Virus record (IMG/VR): IMGVR_UViG_3300020470_000121
Coordinates: 1-31,600 of that record
DNA: 31,600 nt
Strand: one strand, 5' to 3'
Origin: a virus
Under the pieces are notes generated by a model. That model did no database searches. It was not told the DNA's origin and saw nothing but the letters and a program-made list of their open reading frames with translations. Positions 15,343 through 22,435 of the stretch are shown piece by piece (the first letter of the stretch is position 1; each line of letters opens with the position of its first letter). The translations under genes were made by a program, and so were the position numbers.

Positions 15343-15905
15343 TTCACAGCCCCAGTATTAACTTGTCTCAAACCCATAGAACCCTGATACCAACCAGTAG
15401 CAATAAATTTATCACTCATAGGAGGATTACCACGATGTATATGTGTGTATCCACCAGGCCATATTAACACTTTTCCTGTCCTTGGTCTAACTTTCATACT
15501 CTGATATAAAAATTCTGTCTCGCCACCCTCAATAACATCATTCAAATATACCATCCATGCCATAGTTCTACTACTAGAATCCCAATTAGTATTCTCTTCA
15601 TGGAAGGCATGATACCCTCCATAAGTTTCAGTATGTTGAAGTAAAGTTACCGAACTTATAAAATTAAAATTAGTGAGGTAATTATATTTGTGAACATATT
15701 CTACAAGACATTGATCAACATGACCCATTAATTCTCTTGCCTCGCCTGGAGAGAAGGCATCAAATCCTATTTGTTTATCTTTAATGTGAACATAATCTCT
15801 AGGAAAGACTTGATCTGATCTCTTAATATAATCAACGATCCATTCACATAAAGAAGTATCTACTGCATCATTGTAGATCCCAATGAAATCAATATATTCA
15901 CTCTT
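15339..15905 (-). CDS. 2OG-Fe(II) oxygenase, prolyl-4-hydroxylase-like (paralogue A)
   Basis: A 188-residue protein. Iron ligands fit H102-x-E104 in YHAFHEEN and a distal His in THIHRGN (H155 or H157); a basic residue for 2-oxoglutarate lies in DKFIATGWY. Further marks are RTMAWMVYLND, GGETEFLYQ and VRPRTGKVLIWPGG. I take the ATG at 15905, which overlaps the upstream stop by 8 bases; a TTG at 15938 would overlap by 41. It is a close paralogue of the next gene upstream: ENFIGIYDD/DFIGIYND, YH.FH.EN..W and NPP.S.K.I.TGW.QGS are shared. The substrate is unknown. Glu replaces the common Asp in the HxD motif in both copies. Confidence 0.85.
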   Translation of the reverse strand, partial: KSEYIDFIGIYNDAVDTSLCEWIVDYIKRSDQVFPRDYVHIKDKQIGFDAFSPGEARELMGHVDQCLVEYVHKYNYLTNFNFISSVTLLQHTETYGGYHAFHEENTNWDSSSRTMAWMVYLNDVIEGGETEFLYQSMKVRPRTGKVLIWPGGYTHIHRGNPPMSDKFIATGWYQGSMGLRQVNTGAVK

Positions 15906-16524
15906 CATTTCTTTCAAACTCACATAATTTCTCTTCAAGAATACCCGCAGTCTGAGTATAACCTAATCCATTAGATCCTTGCCACCAACCTGTAACAATA
16001 TACTTGGTCTTGCTAGGTGGATTACCTCTATGTAAATGAGTGAACCCTCCTGGCCAAATACATATCCTTCCTTCCTTTGGTCTTACCCTGTAACCTTGAT
16101 ATAAAAATTCTGTTTCTCCTCCATCATCATCGGTACTAAGATAGATCATCCAAGCAAGTGTCCTATGTTGAACATTCCAATCAACATTTTCTGCATGGAA
16201 CATATGATATCCACCACCCAAAGGTTCAGTTACCTGTAGTAATGCAGCAGAACTAACAAAATTAAATGTTGATAGGTATGGATAATGCTCTACGTAATTT
16301 CTAAGTGCAGGTTCTAATGCGTTTTGGTACAAAGCCTGAACATCTGGAGCATGAAAACTGTCTAAAACTATCTGTCTATCTTGTATGACAGCCTTATTCC
16401 TCTTCATAACAAAAGAACTTGTCGTAACTATATCTCTCAATCTCTGACAAAATTCTGGAGGAATCATATCATCGTAGATGCCGATAAAATTCTCGACATT
16501 ACGTGGTTCAGTTTGTGTATCCAT
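15898..16524 (-). CDS. 2OG-Fe(II) oxygenase, prolyl-4-hydroxylase-like (paralogue B)
   Basis: A 208-residue protein. H110-x-E112 occurs in YHMFHAEN, with the distal His in FTHLHRG (H163 or H165) and K174 in TKYIVTGWW. RTLAWMIYLS and GGETEFLYQGYRVRPKEGRICIWPGG complete the double-stranded beta-helix pattern. It is adjacent and similar to paralogue A along its whole length, so the pair arose by tandem duplication. It overlaps the third oxygenase upstream by 17 bases. It could hydroxylate protein, sugar or another small substrate. Confidence 0.86.
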   Translation of the reverse strand: MDTQTEPRNVENFIGIYDDMIPPEFCQRLRDIVTTSSFVMKRNKAVIQDRQIVLDSFHAPDVQALYQNALEPALRNYVEHYPYLSTFNFVSSAALLQVTEPLGGGYHMFHAENVDWNVQHRTLAWMIYLSTDDDGGETEFLYQGYRVRPKEGRICIWPGGFTHLHRGNPPSKTKYIVTGWWQGSNGLGYTQTAGILEEKLCEFERNEE

Positions 16525-17167
16525 TTTGTATTTCCATTTTTAAGTAATTAGTACCAACCCCAAACTCACCATCAAGATTATAGTTAAAGGCTATACTATA
16601 TCTATTCTCTTTAGATTTAGATGGTACAACATAATGTTTTAAATGGCCAGGGAATAAAATTAATCCACATTCTTGTGGAGTGAACGACCTTTGAAATGTA
16701 TTCAAATCATCGTAGGTAACCATAGAGAATGACCAATAATTTGTAGTCCAAGTAGGAGCCATTGAGGAGAATATAATATCTCCACCCTTCTCAGGAGTTT
16801 TCAAATAAAAAACCCCAGCAAACATCGTGTTAGTATGATGATGCTTGTGGGTGTAATTGCCTTCTCTGTTTATATTACCCCATGAATTGATTCTTTTCAA
16901 CCCATGTTTCTTTCTATCAATCTGTAAGATCTTTACATACTTATCCATCTCCTTAAAGATCTTATTCTCCAGAACCTTAAGTTCAGGACAAGCAAGAAGA
17001 TCTTTATCTAACTGAGTTGTTTCACCATTTGGTCTTTCAAATATATCATAATCCTGAGCCCAAGGAACACTATCCAAGAAGTCAATCATGGATTTAACTT
17101 CTAATGGGCGGAATTGTAATACAGTCTCATAGACTGGAGTTGGAAATAATAAATGTAGTTCAGCCAT
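16508..17167 (-). CDS. 2OG-Fe(II) oxygenase (2OG-FeII_Oxy_5 type)
   Basis: A 219-residue protein. It begins LHLLFPTPVYE, the typical opening of this family. The metal region NSWGNINREGNYTHKHHHTN has histidines at 107 and 109-111, followed by FAGVFYLKTPEKGGDI. The distal site is LFPGHLKHYVVP (H175/H178) with R189 in ENRYSIAFN. This type is found repeatedly in T4-like cyanophages; its substrate is not known to me. It overlaps DUF1257 by 8 bases. It is not a close relative of the tandem pair downstream. Confidence 0.87.
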   Translation of the reverse strand: MAELHLLFPTPVYETVLQFRPLEVKSMIDFLDSVPWAQDYDIFERPNGETTQLDKDLLACPELKVLENKIFKEMDKYVKILQIDRKKHGLKRINSWGNINREGNYTHKHHHTNTMFAGVFYLKTPEKGGDIIFSSMAPTWTTNYWSFSMVTYDDLNTFQRSFTPQECGLILFPGHLKHYVVPSKSKENRYSIAFNYNLDGEFGVGTNYLKMEIQNGYTN

Positions 17168-17555
17168 TCCATCGGGTAACAGTCAATTCAATGGAGTTAT
17201 CATCCATCTCCCATTCTTCTTCAACTTGGAACCCTTGTTCCTGAATTGTATTATGAATAAGCATCCTTGAATATTGTTGAGTGACTTTCTCAATCAACCT
17301 TTCGGGAGGAATAGGCAAACTCCAAGTTTCCAAATCAGTTACTAACTCATACTTTTGATCTTCATCATTCCAACGAAAACCAATATCCTTTGCAATACAA
17401 ACATCAGCTTGTACGATTGGATGGTTCTGAGCATGATAAACATTACCAACAACTAGTTCTTGGTTCTCTTTAACATCATACTGAAGAAGTTCTAACGCCT
17501 CAAGTAAAATTGGCTTCTCTTTAATTGTCGTCTTGATGGTGCTGAAGTGGGACAT
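17160..17555 (-). CDS. DUF1257 (Ycf35-like) protein
   Basis: A 131-residue protein. MSHFSTIKTTIKEKPILLEAL at the start, IGFRWNDEDQKYELVTD in the middle, VTQQYSRMLIHNTIQEQGF and a C-terminal ELTVTRW match the DUF1257/Ycf35 family of cyanobacteria and plastids. GAGG lies a few bases before the ATG at 17555. It overlaps the DUF2997 gene by 35 bases; this pair is also adjacent in many cyanobacterial genomes. The function of the family is unknown. Confidence 0.82.
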   Translation of the reverse strand: MSHFSTIKTTIKEKPILLEALELLQYDVKENQELVVGNVYHAQNHPIVQADVCIAKDIGFRWNDEDQKYELVTDLETWSLPIPPERLIEKVTQQYSRMLIHNTIQEQGFQVEEEWEMDDNSIELTVTRWNG

Positions 17556-17736
17556 TTTCCTCTACCGTATTTTGTTGATAATACTCTGACTTATAATCTC
17601 TATTTACTACATCACCAAGCCTCTCTTCTATAGTCTTAGTTAATTCAACGCATTTGTTACCTTCTGCATTGAGGACTTCTTCTATAACTGTACCATCTTG
17701 TTTGATGGTAAACTTGACTCTTTCTTGTTCTGCCAT
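17521..17736 (-). CDS. DUF2997 protein
   Basis: A 71-residue protein. VKFTIKQDGTVIEEVLNAEG, CVELTKTIEERLGDVV and RDYKSEYYQQ match the DUF2997 pattern (short beta hairpin, a conserved Cys, a helix, then SEYY). It is encoded directly before DUF1257 with an overlap, as in cyanobacteria, suggesting the two work together. No function is established that I know of. Confidence 0.78.
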   Translation of the reverse strand: MAEQERVKFTIKQDGTVIEEVLNAEGNKCVELTKTIEERLGDVVNRDYKSEYYQQNTVEENVPLQHHQDDN

Positions 17737-17738
17737 GG

Positions 17739-17993
17739 TTATACTGGCTCCATCATTGTAGTTGGTTCCCTCTTAACATAACAAGGAACATTATCTGGAT
17801 CAAGCCATTTAGTATAATCATGATCTTCTAAAGCACAATCCATCTGCATTTGATTATCAAAAAGATAGATATCTTTCCACTGATTAGTGTACTCATCTCT
17901 CTTCTGCAATCTAAAATCTGGTTTGCCATTAAGTTCAATGATACCTTTCTGTATGAAACGATATCCTTGGCGTTCTAAAATAACATCAACCAT
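17739..17993 (-). CDS. hypothetical protein
   Basis: An 84-residue protein with no recognised domain. It is rich in charged and aromatic residues (QGYRFIQKGI, DFRLQKRDEY, NQWKDIYLFDN, DYTKWLDPDNVPCYVKREP) and looks like a small soluble alpha/beta domain. It overlaps the upstream gene by 8 bases and ends 2 bases before DUF2997, so it belongs to the same transcript. Confidence 0.7.
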   Translation of the reverse strand: MVDVILERQGYRFIQKGIIELNGKPDFRLQKRDEYTNQWKDIYLFDNQMQMDCALEDHDYTKWLDPDNVPCYVKREPTTMMEPV

Positions 17994-18198
17994 TTGAAAT
18001 CTCCAGTTCAGCGGTAAGGCATTCCATTAGTCTTTCGTAATCTGCTTCTGGATCCTCTCCAGTTAATTCTACATCGTTCTGATAATATCTTTTCACTTTC
18101 TTAAACAATTTCGGATTCTTTACATCCAAGTAAATCTCACGGTTAGACGCAAGGCGAAGGGTTTCGATCTCCTTCTTGAACTTAGTTGTGATCGACAT
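17986..18198 (-). CDS. hypothetical protein
   Basis: A 70-residue, highly charged, mostly helical protein (KFKKEIETLRLASNREIYLD, KLFKKVKRYYQNDVEL, DYERLMECLTAELE). No family is recognised. First gene of a tight run (17986-15339) after a 39-base gap that shows no clear promoter. Confidence 0.65.
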   Translation of the reverse strand: MSITTKFKKEIETLRLASNREIYLDVKNPKLFKKVKRYYQNDVELTGEDPEADYERLMECLTAELEISNG

Positions 18199-18237
18199 TT
18201 TTGTAGGGGTAACGAGGTTATCTTACTGTGGCCTTGT

Positions 18238-18624
18238 TTAATTGTCAAGTAACTGGGTTAACTTATCTGAGATCTCTTCTAGTAGTGAAACTATTCTATT
18301 GTTAATATCTGGCGCATGATGATGAACATGATGAATCCTCTCCGAACCTCCACCTAAAGTATTACATTCAAGATCAGAGTCACAATTCTCAGATCCACCT
18401 ACAGAAAATGGATTATATCTTGCCGTTGCGAACTCATACATCTTTTGATGCATACCATCATCACCAGTATTCACATTGTCAGCAACCTCTTCTTCTGGTC
18501 TAGGAGGTTCATATTCAGAGGGTGCGGTGTCTTCCCAACTGGGATTGTCTTTAGCAATTGGCATACTGTCTAGAGGATTAGTGAACCATTCGTCTGGGTC
18601 TACACCAAGATTGTTTTTTGGCAT
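18238..18624 (-). CDS. hypothetical protein with His cluster and C-terminal coiled coil
   Basis: A 128-residue protein. The first 90 residues are acidic and Pro-rich with little predicted structure (DPDEWFTNPLDSMP, PSEYEPPRPEEEV). IHHVHHH is at 97-103. The last 22 residues form an amphipathic helix (IVSLLEEISDKLTQLLD) of coiled-coil type. The His-cluster-then-helix ending is the same design as in the protein at 187-684. Function unknown. It sits 4 bases after the antitoxin-like gene. Confidence 0.68.
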   Translation of the reverse strand: MPKNNLGVDPDEWFTNPLDSMPIAKDNPSWEDTAPSEYEPPRPEEEVADNVNTGDDGMHQKMYEFATARYNPFSVGGSENCDSDLECNTLGGGSERIHHVHHHAPDINNRIVSLLEEISDKLTQLLDN

Positions 18625-18628
18625 CGGT

Positions 18629-18847
18629 TTAGATATCTGTTTGACTGTGTAATTTTACGAAGTCATCATCAGGTTCGTATGGCTTTACTGTACCTTGTTG
18701 AATCGCAGATGTCAACATATCGGAATCAGGAACCAGTACAACGTCCTGGCCATCTGGAGTAACAATATGAAACGATTCACCTTTCTCCGCCCTCTCAAGG
18801 ATACTATCAAAATTCTCCTCAAGATCCTTCAAGTTTATGTGTTCCAT
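18629..18847 (-). CDS. Phd/YefM-type antitoxin-like protein
   Basis: A 72-residue protein starting MEHINLKDLEENFDSILERA, then GESFHIVTPDGQDVVLVPDSDML. This matches the Phd/YefM fold: a start strand, a helix with a spaced L..NF..IL pattern, a beta hairpin, then the D..L helix. I start at the ATG at 18847, 4 bases after the peroxiredoxin stop; the frame continues upstream only through that gene's Lys/Thr tail. No toxin gene (RelE, Doc or other) is next to it: upstream is the peroxiredoxin and downstream a coiled-coil protein. It may act as a solitary DNA-binding regulator or counter a host toxin; both are speculation. Confidence 0.7.
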   Translation of the reverse strand: MEHINLKDLEENFDSILERAEKGESFHIVTPDGQDVVLVPDSDMLTSAIQQGTVKPYEPDDDFVKLHSQTDI

Positions 18848-18851
18848 TGAC

Positions 18852-19463
18852 TTATGTGGCAGTCTTCTTTTTAGTAGTGGTAGACTTCTTTCTAGTCGTA
18901 GTCTTCTTTCTAGTTGTAGTGGTCTTCTTTGCAGGTGCAGGTGCATCTTTTGGCTTCAGATACTTAAGCAGATGTTCTGCATCACTCCACTCTAAAGGAT
19001 CATCTTCAGGATTAGAACGTTGTCCATCTTCTATATGCCAAGATGAAATACAACCATCATCAGCAATAAAGGCATATCTCCATGATCTCTTACCAAGACC
19101 TCTATTTAAAAACCCTTGATTCATTTCCGTCCAGTTAGTAAATTCACCATTTCCATCGGGAATATACTTCATCTTCTTGATCTTCATGGACTTGAACCAT
19201 TCAGTCATAACACATCCATCATTAACAGATAGACAGTATACTTCATCTATACCATATGACTTAAAGGTATCATATGCCTTTTCGTATTCTGGAATATGTC
19301 TTTGTGAACACGTTGGTGTAAAAGCGCCAGGAATACAAACTACTAGGACTCTCTTATCCTTAAAATAATAACTAGGATCTCTCTCTACCCACTCATCATC
19401 AACTCTATCAACAAATCTGAGGTGATCTGGGATTAGTGAAACAACTGTCTTTGGACTAGGCAT
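18852..19463 (-). CDS. peroxiredoxin (Prx5-like) with Lys/Thr-rich tail
   Basis: Reduces peroxides. The 203-residue protein has the catalytic motif PGAFTPTCS, with peroxidatic C52 and T49, within VLVVCIPGAFTPTCSQRHIP. SVNDGCVMTEWF and RSWRYAFIADDG complete the Prx5-type fold by about residue 170. A 33-residue tail rich in Pro, Ala, Lys and Thr (APAPAKKTTTTRKKTTTRKK and on to the end) follows, resembling histone H1 or other nucleic-acid-binding tails. The tail is unusual for this enzyme. It could tether the enzyme to DNA or virions. The catalytic part is secure; the role of the tail is inference. Confidence 0.86.
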   Translation of the reverse strand: MPSPKTVVSLIPDHLRFVDRVDDEWVERDPSYYFKDKRVLVVCIPGAFTPTCSQRHIPEYEKAYDTFKSYGIDEVYCLSVNDGCVMTEWFKSMKIKKMKYIPDGNGEFTNWTEMNQGFLNRGLGKRSWRYAFIADDGCISSWHIEDGQRSNPEDDPLEWSDAEHLLKYLKPKDAPAPAKKTTTTRKKTTTRKKSTTTKKKTAT

Positions 19464-19499
19464 AATAATAACTGAACTGTATAATATGTATAAGGGTTA

Positions 19500-19715
19500 T
19501 CAATCGTCGTTTATCGTTGCCATGGCCTCCATACTTATGAACTGTTCGTTCATATTATAGTGCAACTTATAATTATCAGTGGTCACATAATAACCAGTGA
19601 TTTCGGAACCATTACATTCCCATCCATAACCAGTAACACGTTCTTGACATCCATCTATTCTAAGTTTCTTGCCTCCACGTAGATACGATTCGTATCTCTG
19701 GTCTAGATTAATCAT
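19500..19715 (-). CDS. hypothetical protein
   Basis: A 71-residue protein of unknown function, probably a small beta domain (KKLRIDGCQERVTGYGWEC, EITGYYVTTDNYKLHYN). Two cysteines, at 24 and 34. The start overlaps the upstream Cys-rich gene as ATGA. A 36-base gap to the peroxiredoxin start follows, with no clear signal. Confidence 0.65.
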   Translation of the reverse strand: MINLDQRYESYLRGGKKLRIDGCQERVTGYGWECNGSEITGYYVTTDNYKLHYNMNEQFISMEAMATINDD

Positions 19716-19960
19716 CGTTCCTCGAATTGTAGTTTACGGACCTTCCTTTTACGGCGAGCCTCTTGGTATTTTAGGTCATCTTGTGTCAGGATACCAGAAC
19801 TTTTAATATTTTGTTGTGATTGAATCAAGACAACATTAGAAAGATCTACTGCCGTAACAGAGTCCCCTATAATAGTTGTCATATTACTGCATCCACAACT
19901 CTGTGTTCTGGAATTACTTGACAATTCTTTTCCGCAACTCTTACATCTTACTCTTAACAT
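19712..19960 (-). CDS. zinc-ribbon-like small protein
   Basis: An 82-residue protein. The N-terminus has CKSCGKEL followed by SCGCSN, a CxxC...CxC pair that fits a small zinc ribbon. The C-terminus is Lys/Arg-rich (EARRKRKVRKLQFEER), consistent with nucleic-acid binding. A strong Shine-Dalgarno, AGGAG, lies about 6 bases before the ATG at 19960, one of the clearest in this window. Function unknown. Confidence 0.7.
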   Translation of the reverse strand: MLRVRCKSCGKELSSNSRTQSCGCSNMTTIIGDSVTAVDLSNVVLIQSQQNIKSSGILTQDDLKYQEARRKRKVRKLQFEER

Positions 19961-19978
19961 TTACTGCTCCTAATTGGG

Positions 19979-20000
19979 TTCCCCCAACAGAGCAGGGGAA
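19979..20000 (-). other. intergenic hairpin before the zinc-ribbon gene
   Basis: TTCCCC/GGGGAA, 6 bp with a 10-base loop, in the 40-base gap between two genes and just before the AGGAG ribosome binding site. There is no T run after it, so it is not a terminator; it may be a processing or attenuation element. Confidence 0.25.
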
Positions 20001-20336
20001 TTATGAAGTCTCAGATGTGTATTCCATCCGATTACTTTGGGCTTCTATTTCTTCTTCAGTCAAAATTTGAGATTCATCACGATCCAAAATCACATAACCA
20101 CTATCATCCCAGTCCCTTTTGTCGGGCAAGAACGTTACTGGTTCTCTACCATGCAATAATAAAAGAAGATTATTCGCTCGTCTAATACATTCTTCGTGGT
20201 GATTAATAGTTGATTGTACAGATTGAATAAGAGTTTCATATATCTCTTGGGAATCTGCATCATGGTCTAAAGCATCTTCAACGAGACCTGCTAGTTCTTC
20301 AAGTCTCCAGTGGTCATGTTCCTTTCCGCAACTCAT
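20001..20336 (-). CDS. hypothetical protein
   Basis: A 111-residue acidic, mostly helical protein. The N-terminal half is His/Asp/Glu-rich (CGKEHDHWRLEELAGLVEDALDH, DSQEIYETLIQSVQSTINHHEECIRR). The C-terminus is DRDESQILTEEEIEAQSNRM. No family is recognised. It overlaps the coiled-coil gene upstream by 23 bases. Confidence 0.65.
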   Translation of the reverse strand: MSCGKEHDHWRLEELAGLVEDALDHDADSQEIYETLIQSVQSTINHHEECIRRANNLLLLLHGREPVTFLPDKRDWDDSGYVILDRDESQILTEEEIEAQSNRMEYTSETS

Positions 20337-20556
20337 CCTCTATTTCCTCTAAAGCACGCAACTTATTATAAAGTATGTCTACCTCAGTTGTCAATGCTTC
20401 GTTTTCTTTTTCTAAATTTTCCATTCGGTAATTTAGAAAATGGATAATATCAACTAGAGAATGTTCTTGCCCGTACTCTACCATAGTAAAGGACGGTTCA
20501 TTATAAAAATAATCGTACAGATATCTATCAAGAAAATCTCGGAAACTTTTCCACAT
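20314..20556 (-). CDS. hypothetical coiled-coil protein
   Basis: An 80-residue protein. After an aromatic N-terminus (FRDFLDRYLYDYFYNEPSF), residues from about 40 to the end form a long amphipathic helix (YRMENLEKENEALTTEVDIL) typical of a coiled coil. It starts as TAATG on the stop of the oxygenase upstream. Function unknown. Confidence 0.68.
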   Translation of the reverse strand: MWKSFRDFLDRYLYDYFYNEPSFTMVEYGQEHSLVDIIHFLNYRMENLEKENEALTTEVDILYNKLRALEEIEDELRKGT

Positions 20557-21146
20557 TAGGAGAACACCCTCATAGTATCTGACTTGGATAACATAAAACT
20601 AAAAACCCATAAGATACGTTCTTTATCTCCTACAATTTCATCAACTCTGTGTTCAGCCTGAGATACAATGTACATCAGAAGATCCGTTTCGTTAATGTCC
20701 CAAGGTTCTTCTTCAATAAAAGTAACACCACCTGACTGTGGCTTCTGAGTAATTAAATTACAGTGGACTGTATCCATTCCAATAAACCATTCTGGATCAG
20801 TATGAGGATGAACCGTACCTCCAGTAAAGCTTATCTCTGAGATTATGCCATCCTTTCCAACTGGACCGAATCCATAATCCTTGAAGTCAAAAGTTTTAAT
20901 TATCTTTCTTTGTATATAGTAAACTAAATCAGGATAATTGAAATTCGAATCACTAACACATACTATTTTATTCCCATCAATCAAAGGTGTGGCAAACCTA
21001 GTGGTAAGTTTTGACTTCACCAATCCATTAGAATCCATCTTAGGATCTGTAAAATAATCCTGTTTATAATTATCCAAAGTCCACTCATTTAAGATGGTCT
21101 TTTCCTCTGGAGTAATAAAATCTTGGAACGCCTTTACTTTAACCAT
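20556..21146 (-). CDS. 2OG-Fe(II) oxygenase
   Basis: A 196-residue protein with a full facial triad: H115-x-D117 in HPHTDPEW, H166 in AEHRVDE, and R177 for 2-oxoglutarate in ERILWVFSFML. Between them lie HCNLITQKPQSGGVTFIEEEPW and a strand pattern of the double-stranded beta helix. Fourth oxygenase in the zone and not close to the tandem pair. It overlaps the Cys-rich gene upstream by 13 bases. Substrate unknown. Confidence 0.83.
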   Translation of the reverse strand: MVKVKAFQDFITPEEKTILNEWTLDNYKQDYFTDPKMDSNGLVKSKLTTRFATPLIDGNKIVCVSDSNFNYPDLVYYIQRKIIKTFDFKDYGFGPVGKDGIISEISFTGGTVHPHTDPEWFIGMDTVHCNLITQKPQSGGVTFIEEEPWDINETDLLMYIVSQAEHRVDEIVGDKERILWVFSFMLSKSDTMRVFS

Positions 21147-21331
21147 TGTCTACGCATCTCCCAAGTCTGTCCACTAGTACTGCCCTTACATGGATTAATA
21201 CATCTTGGATGATCTTTCTCATTACAAACTAACCCAGCTAAATCATGTGGACAGCCTGGTTTACCAGTAGACCAGTAAAGTTGATCACCAATCCACCGAG
21301 CATCACATATTGGACACACTGAGTTTTTCAT
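21134..21331 (-). CDS. Cys-rich zinc-binding-like small protein
   Basis: A 65-residue protein with CPIC at 6-9, then CPHD, CNEKDHPRC and NPCKG. The six cysteines and two histidines could make one or two zinc sites. It is wedged between and overlaps two 2OG oxygenase genes. Function unknown; a small metal-binding protein co-expressed with iron enzymes is a reasonable but unproven idea. Confidence 0.68.
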   Translation of the reverse strand: MKNSVCPICDARWIGDQLYWSTGKPGCPHDLAGLVCNEKDHPRCINPCKGSTSGQTWEMRRQWLK

Positions 21332-21839
21332 TATATATTAATTTATATGCAATTGTAACTCTTAAACCTTCATACTCTTTATTAGGTCCATAAGCTCTAT
21401 GAAACATATTGCCTGGGAAGAGAACTCCTAGGTTTGGTTTAGGTATTATTGTACCATATCCATCAATATATGTGGCACCACCCCACTGTTCTTTCCATTC
21501 CGAGTTCCCATATATAAGAAAAGTCCTGTCCATCGGATTTTGACTGTCTTGATGAAGCGCTCCCTCTTGACCATATGTTGTTCCGTTGGCGTATACCCTC
21601 TGGAGTGCATATGTTTTACCCAGCAATCGTCGAATCTTTAATAAGAACATCTTATTCGCCCATTCCTCGTCGTCGAGTTCCATTATCCAAAAGGGTTTGG
21701 AATCTGGTGTGCTCTGATGCCCGAATTGCCAACAAGGTTGAGAAAGAATCGACTGTAAAGTATTCCACTCCTTTAAAGAGAAGAAGTCTGGAAACAATTT
21801 AACAGTCTGGTCGGACGAGTACTTCTTGGTATTCCTCAT
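21303..21839 (-). CDS. 2OG-Fe(II) oxygenase, prolyl-4-hydroxylase-like
   Basis: A 178-residue protein. H96-x-D98 occurs in GALHQDSQN, H147 in FPGNMFHRAYGP and R160 in EGLRVTIAYKL. TFLIYGN and WGGATYIDG precede the distal site, as in P4H-type enzymes that modify proteins or small molecules. The start ATG is 40 bases inside the preceding small gene. It overlaps the Cys-rich gene by 29 bases. Substrate unknown. Confidence 0.85.
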   Translation of the reverse strand: MRNTKKYSSDQTVKLFPDFFSLKEWNTLQSILSQPCWQFGHQSTPDSKPFWIMELDDEEWANKMFLLKIRRLLGKTYALQRVYANGTTYGQEGALHQDSQNPMDRTFLIYGNSEWKEQWGGATYIDGYGTIIPKPNLGVLFPGNMFHRAYGPNKEYEGLRVTIAYKLIYNEKLSVSNM

Positions 21840-21933
21840 AATAAGCTATTGCATCTTCGTGTCGTTGTTCATCAACTAATTGATGCAGCCTATCAATGAG
21901 TTCATCCCTAATCTGATTCTGAGTTGAGTCCAT
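21799..21933 (-). CDS. small acidic hypothetical protein
   Basis: A 44-residue helical protein (MDSTQNQIRDELIDRLHQLV, then RHEDAIAYYEEYQEVL). The ATG at 21933 gives a 26-base overlap with the GIY-YIG gene; a longer reading from 22002 would put its first 23 codons in the nuclease gene, so the short form is preferred. Its length and overlaps on both sides make it uncertain, but the composition is protein-like. Confidence 0.5.
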   Translation of the reverse strand: MDSTQNQIRDELIDRLHQLVDEQRHEDAIAYYEEYQEVLVRPDC

Positions 21934-22384
21934 CGAAATAGTCCTTCCTGTAATAACGACCGAGAACATTGCTATTGTAGAAGGCTGGTTCTCCGTTGTC
22001 AAGTGCTTCTGTCAGTACGTTATTTAAAAAGAGTTGTCTCGTCTCTTCGTAATTTACTTTTCCGCCTGTTTTGTGGAGGGATAAGATTTCACGTTTGAAA
22101 AATTCTCGTCCAAGTTCTTTAACGTCTTGCTTAAGTTCTTCAGAACTTCCGTAGTACTTTTTCCAGTCACTCTCAGTCGTAATGCGGCGTTTCCCACCTC
22201 TAGGCTTTCTACGCTTGGTAAAATATTTTCTTCCGATGTATTGTTTACCCGACTTGATATTAGTAATGCGGTAGACGTAACCGAAGAAGTCGCCAATATC
22301 GTCAGAAGTAAAAGTTGTACCTTTGTATGTCCAGGCGTTCTCATAATCTCTTTCACCCACTGGGGTCTTTGTGGTGGTGTCCAT
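21908..22384 (-). CDS. GIY-YIG family endonuclease, free-standing
   Basis: A 158-residue protein. The GIY part reads GYVYRITN (35-42) and the YIG part KQYIGRKYF (47-55); an Arg/Lys-rich stretch and a KKYYGSSEEL block follow. EREILSLHKT-like residues lead to a Glu in NYEETRQLF (113-114) at the place of the catalytic metal-binding Glu. Similar proteins occur in T4-like cyanophages and resemble Seg-type homing endonucleases. No intron or split gene is seen around it. It may cut competing phage DNA or take part in its own DNA metabolism. Confidence 0.75.
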   Translation of the reverse strand: MDTTTKTPVGERDYENAWTYKGTTFTSDDIGDFFGYVYRITNIKSGKQYIGRKYFTKRRKPRGGKRRITTESDWKKYYGSSEELKQDVKELGREFFKREILSLHKTGGKVNYEETRQLFLNNVLTEALDNGEPAFYNSNVLGRYYRKDYFDGLNSESD

Positions 22385-22412
22385 CCCATGATCTTTATTG
22401 TCATTATGTTTT

Positions 22413-22419
22413 TATTTAG
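22413..22419 (-). promoter_or_regulatory. possible late-promoter-like CTAAATA before the nuclease gene
   Basis: Minus-strand CTAAATAA about 30 bases before the start at 22384, in a 51-base gap. It matches only part of the late consensus. Low confidence. Confidence 0.2.
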
Positions 22420-22435
22420 TTCCAGTAGTTCGATC

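Noticed and set aside
19979-20000. Rho-independent terminator
   Set aside because: A stem is present but no T run follows on the minus strand.
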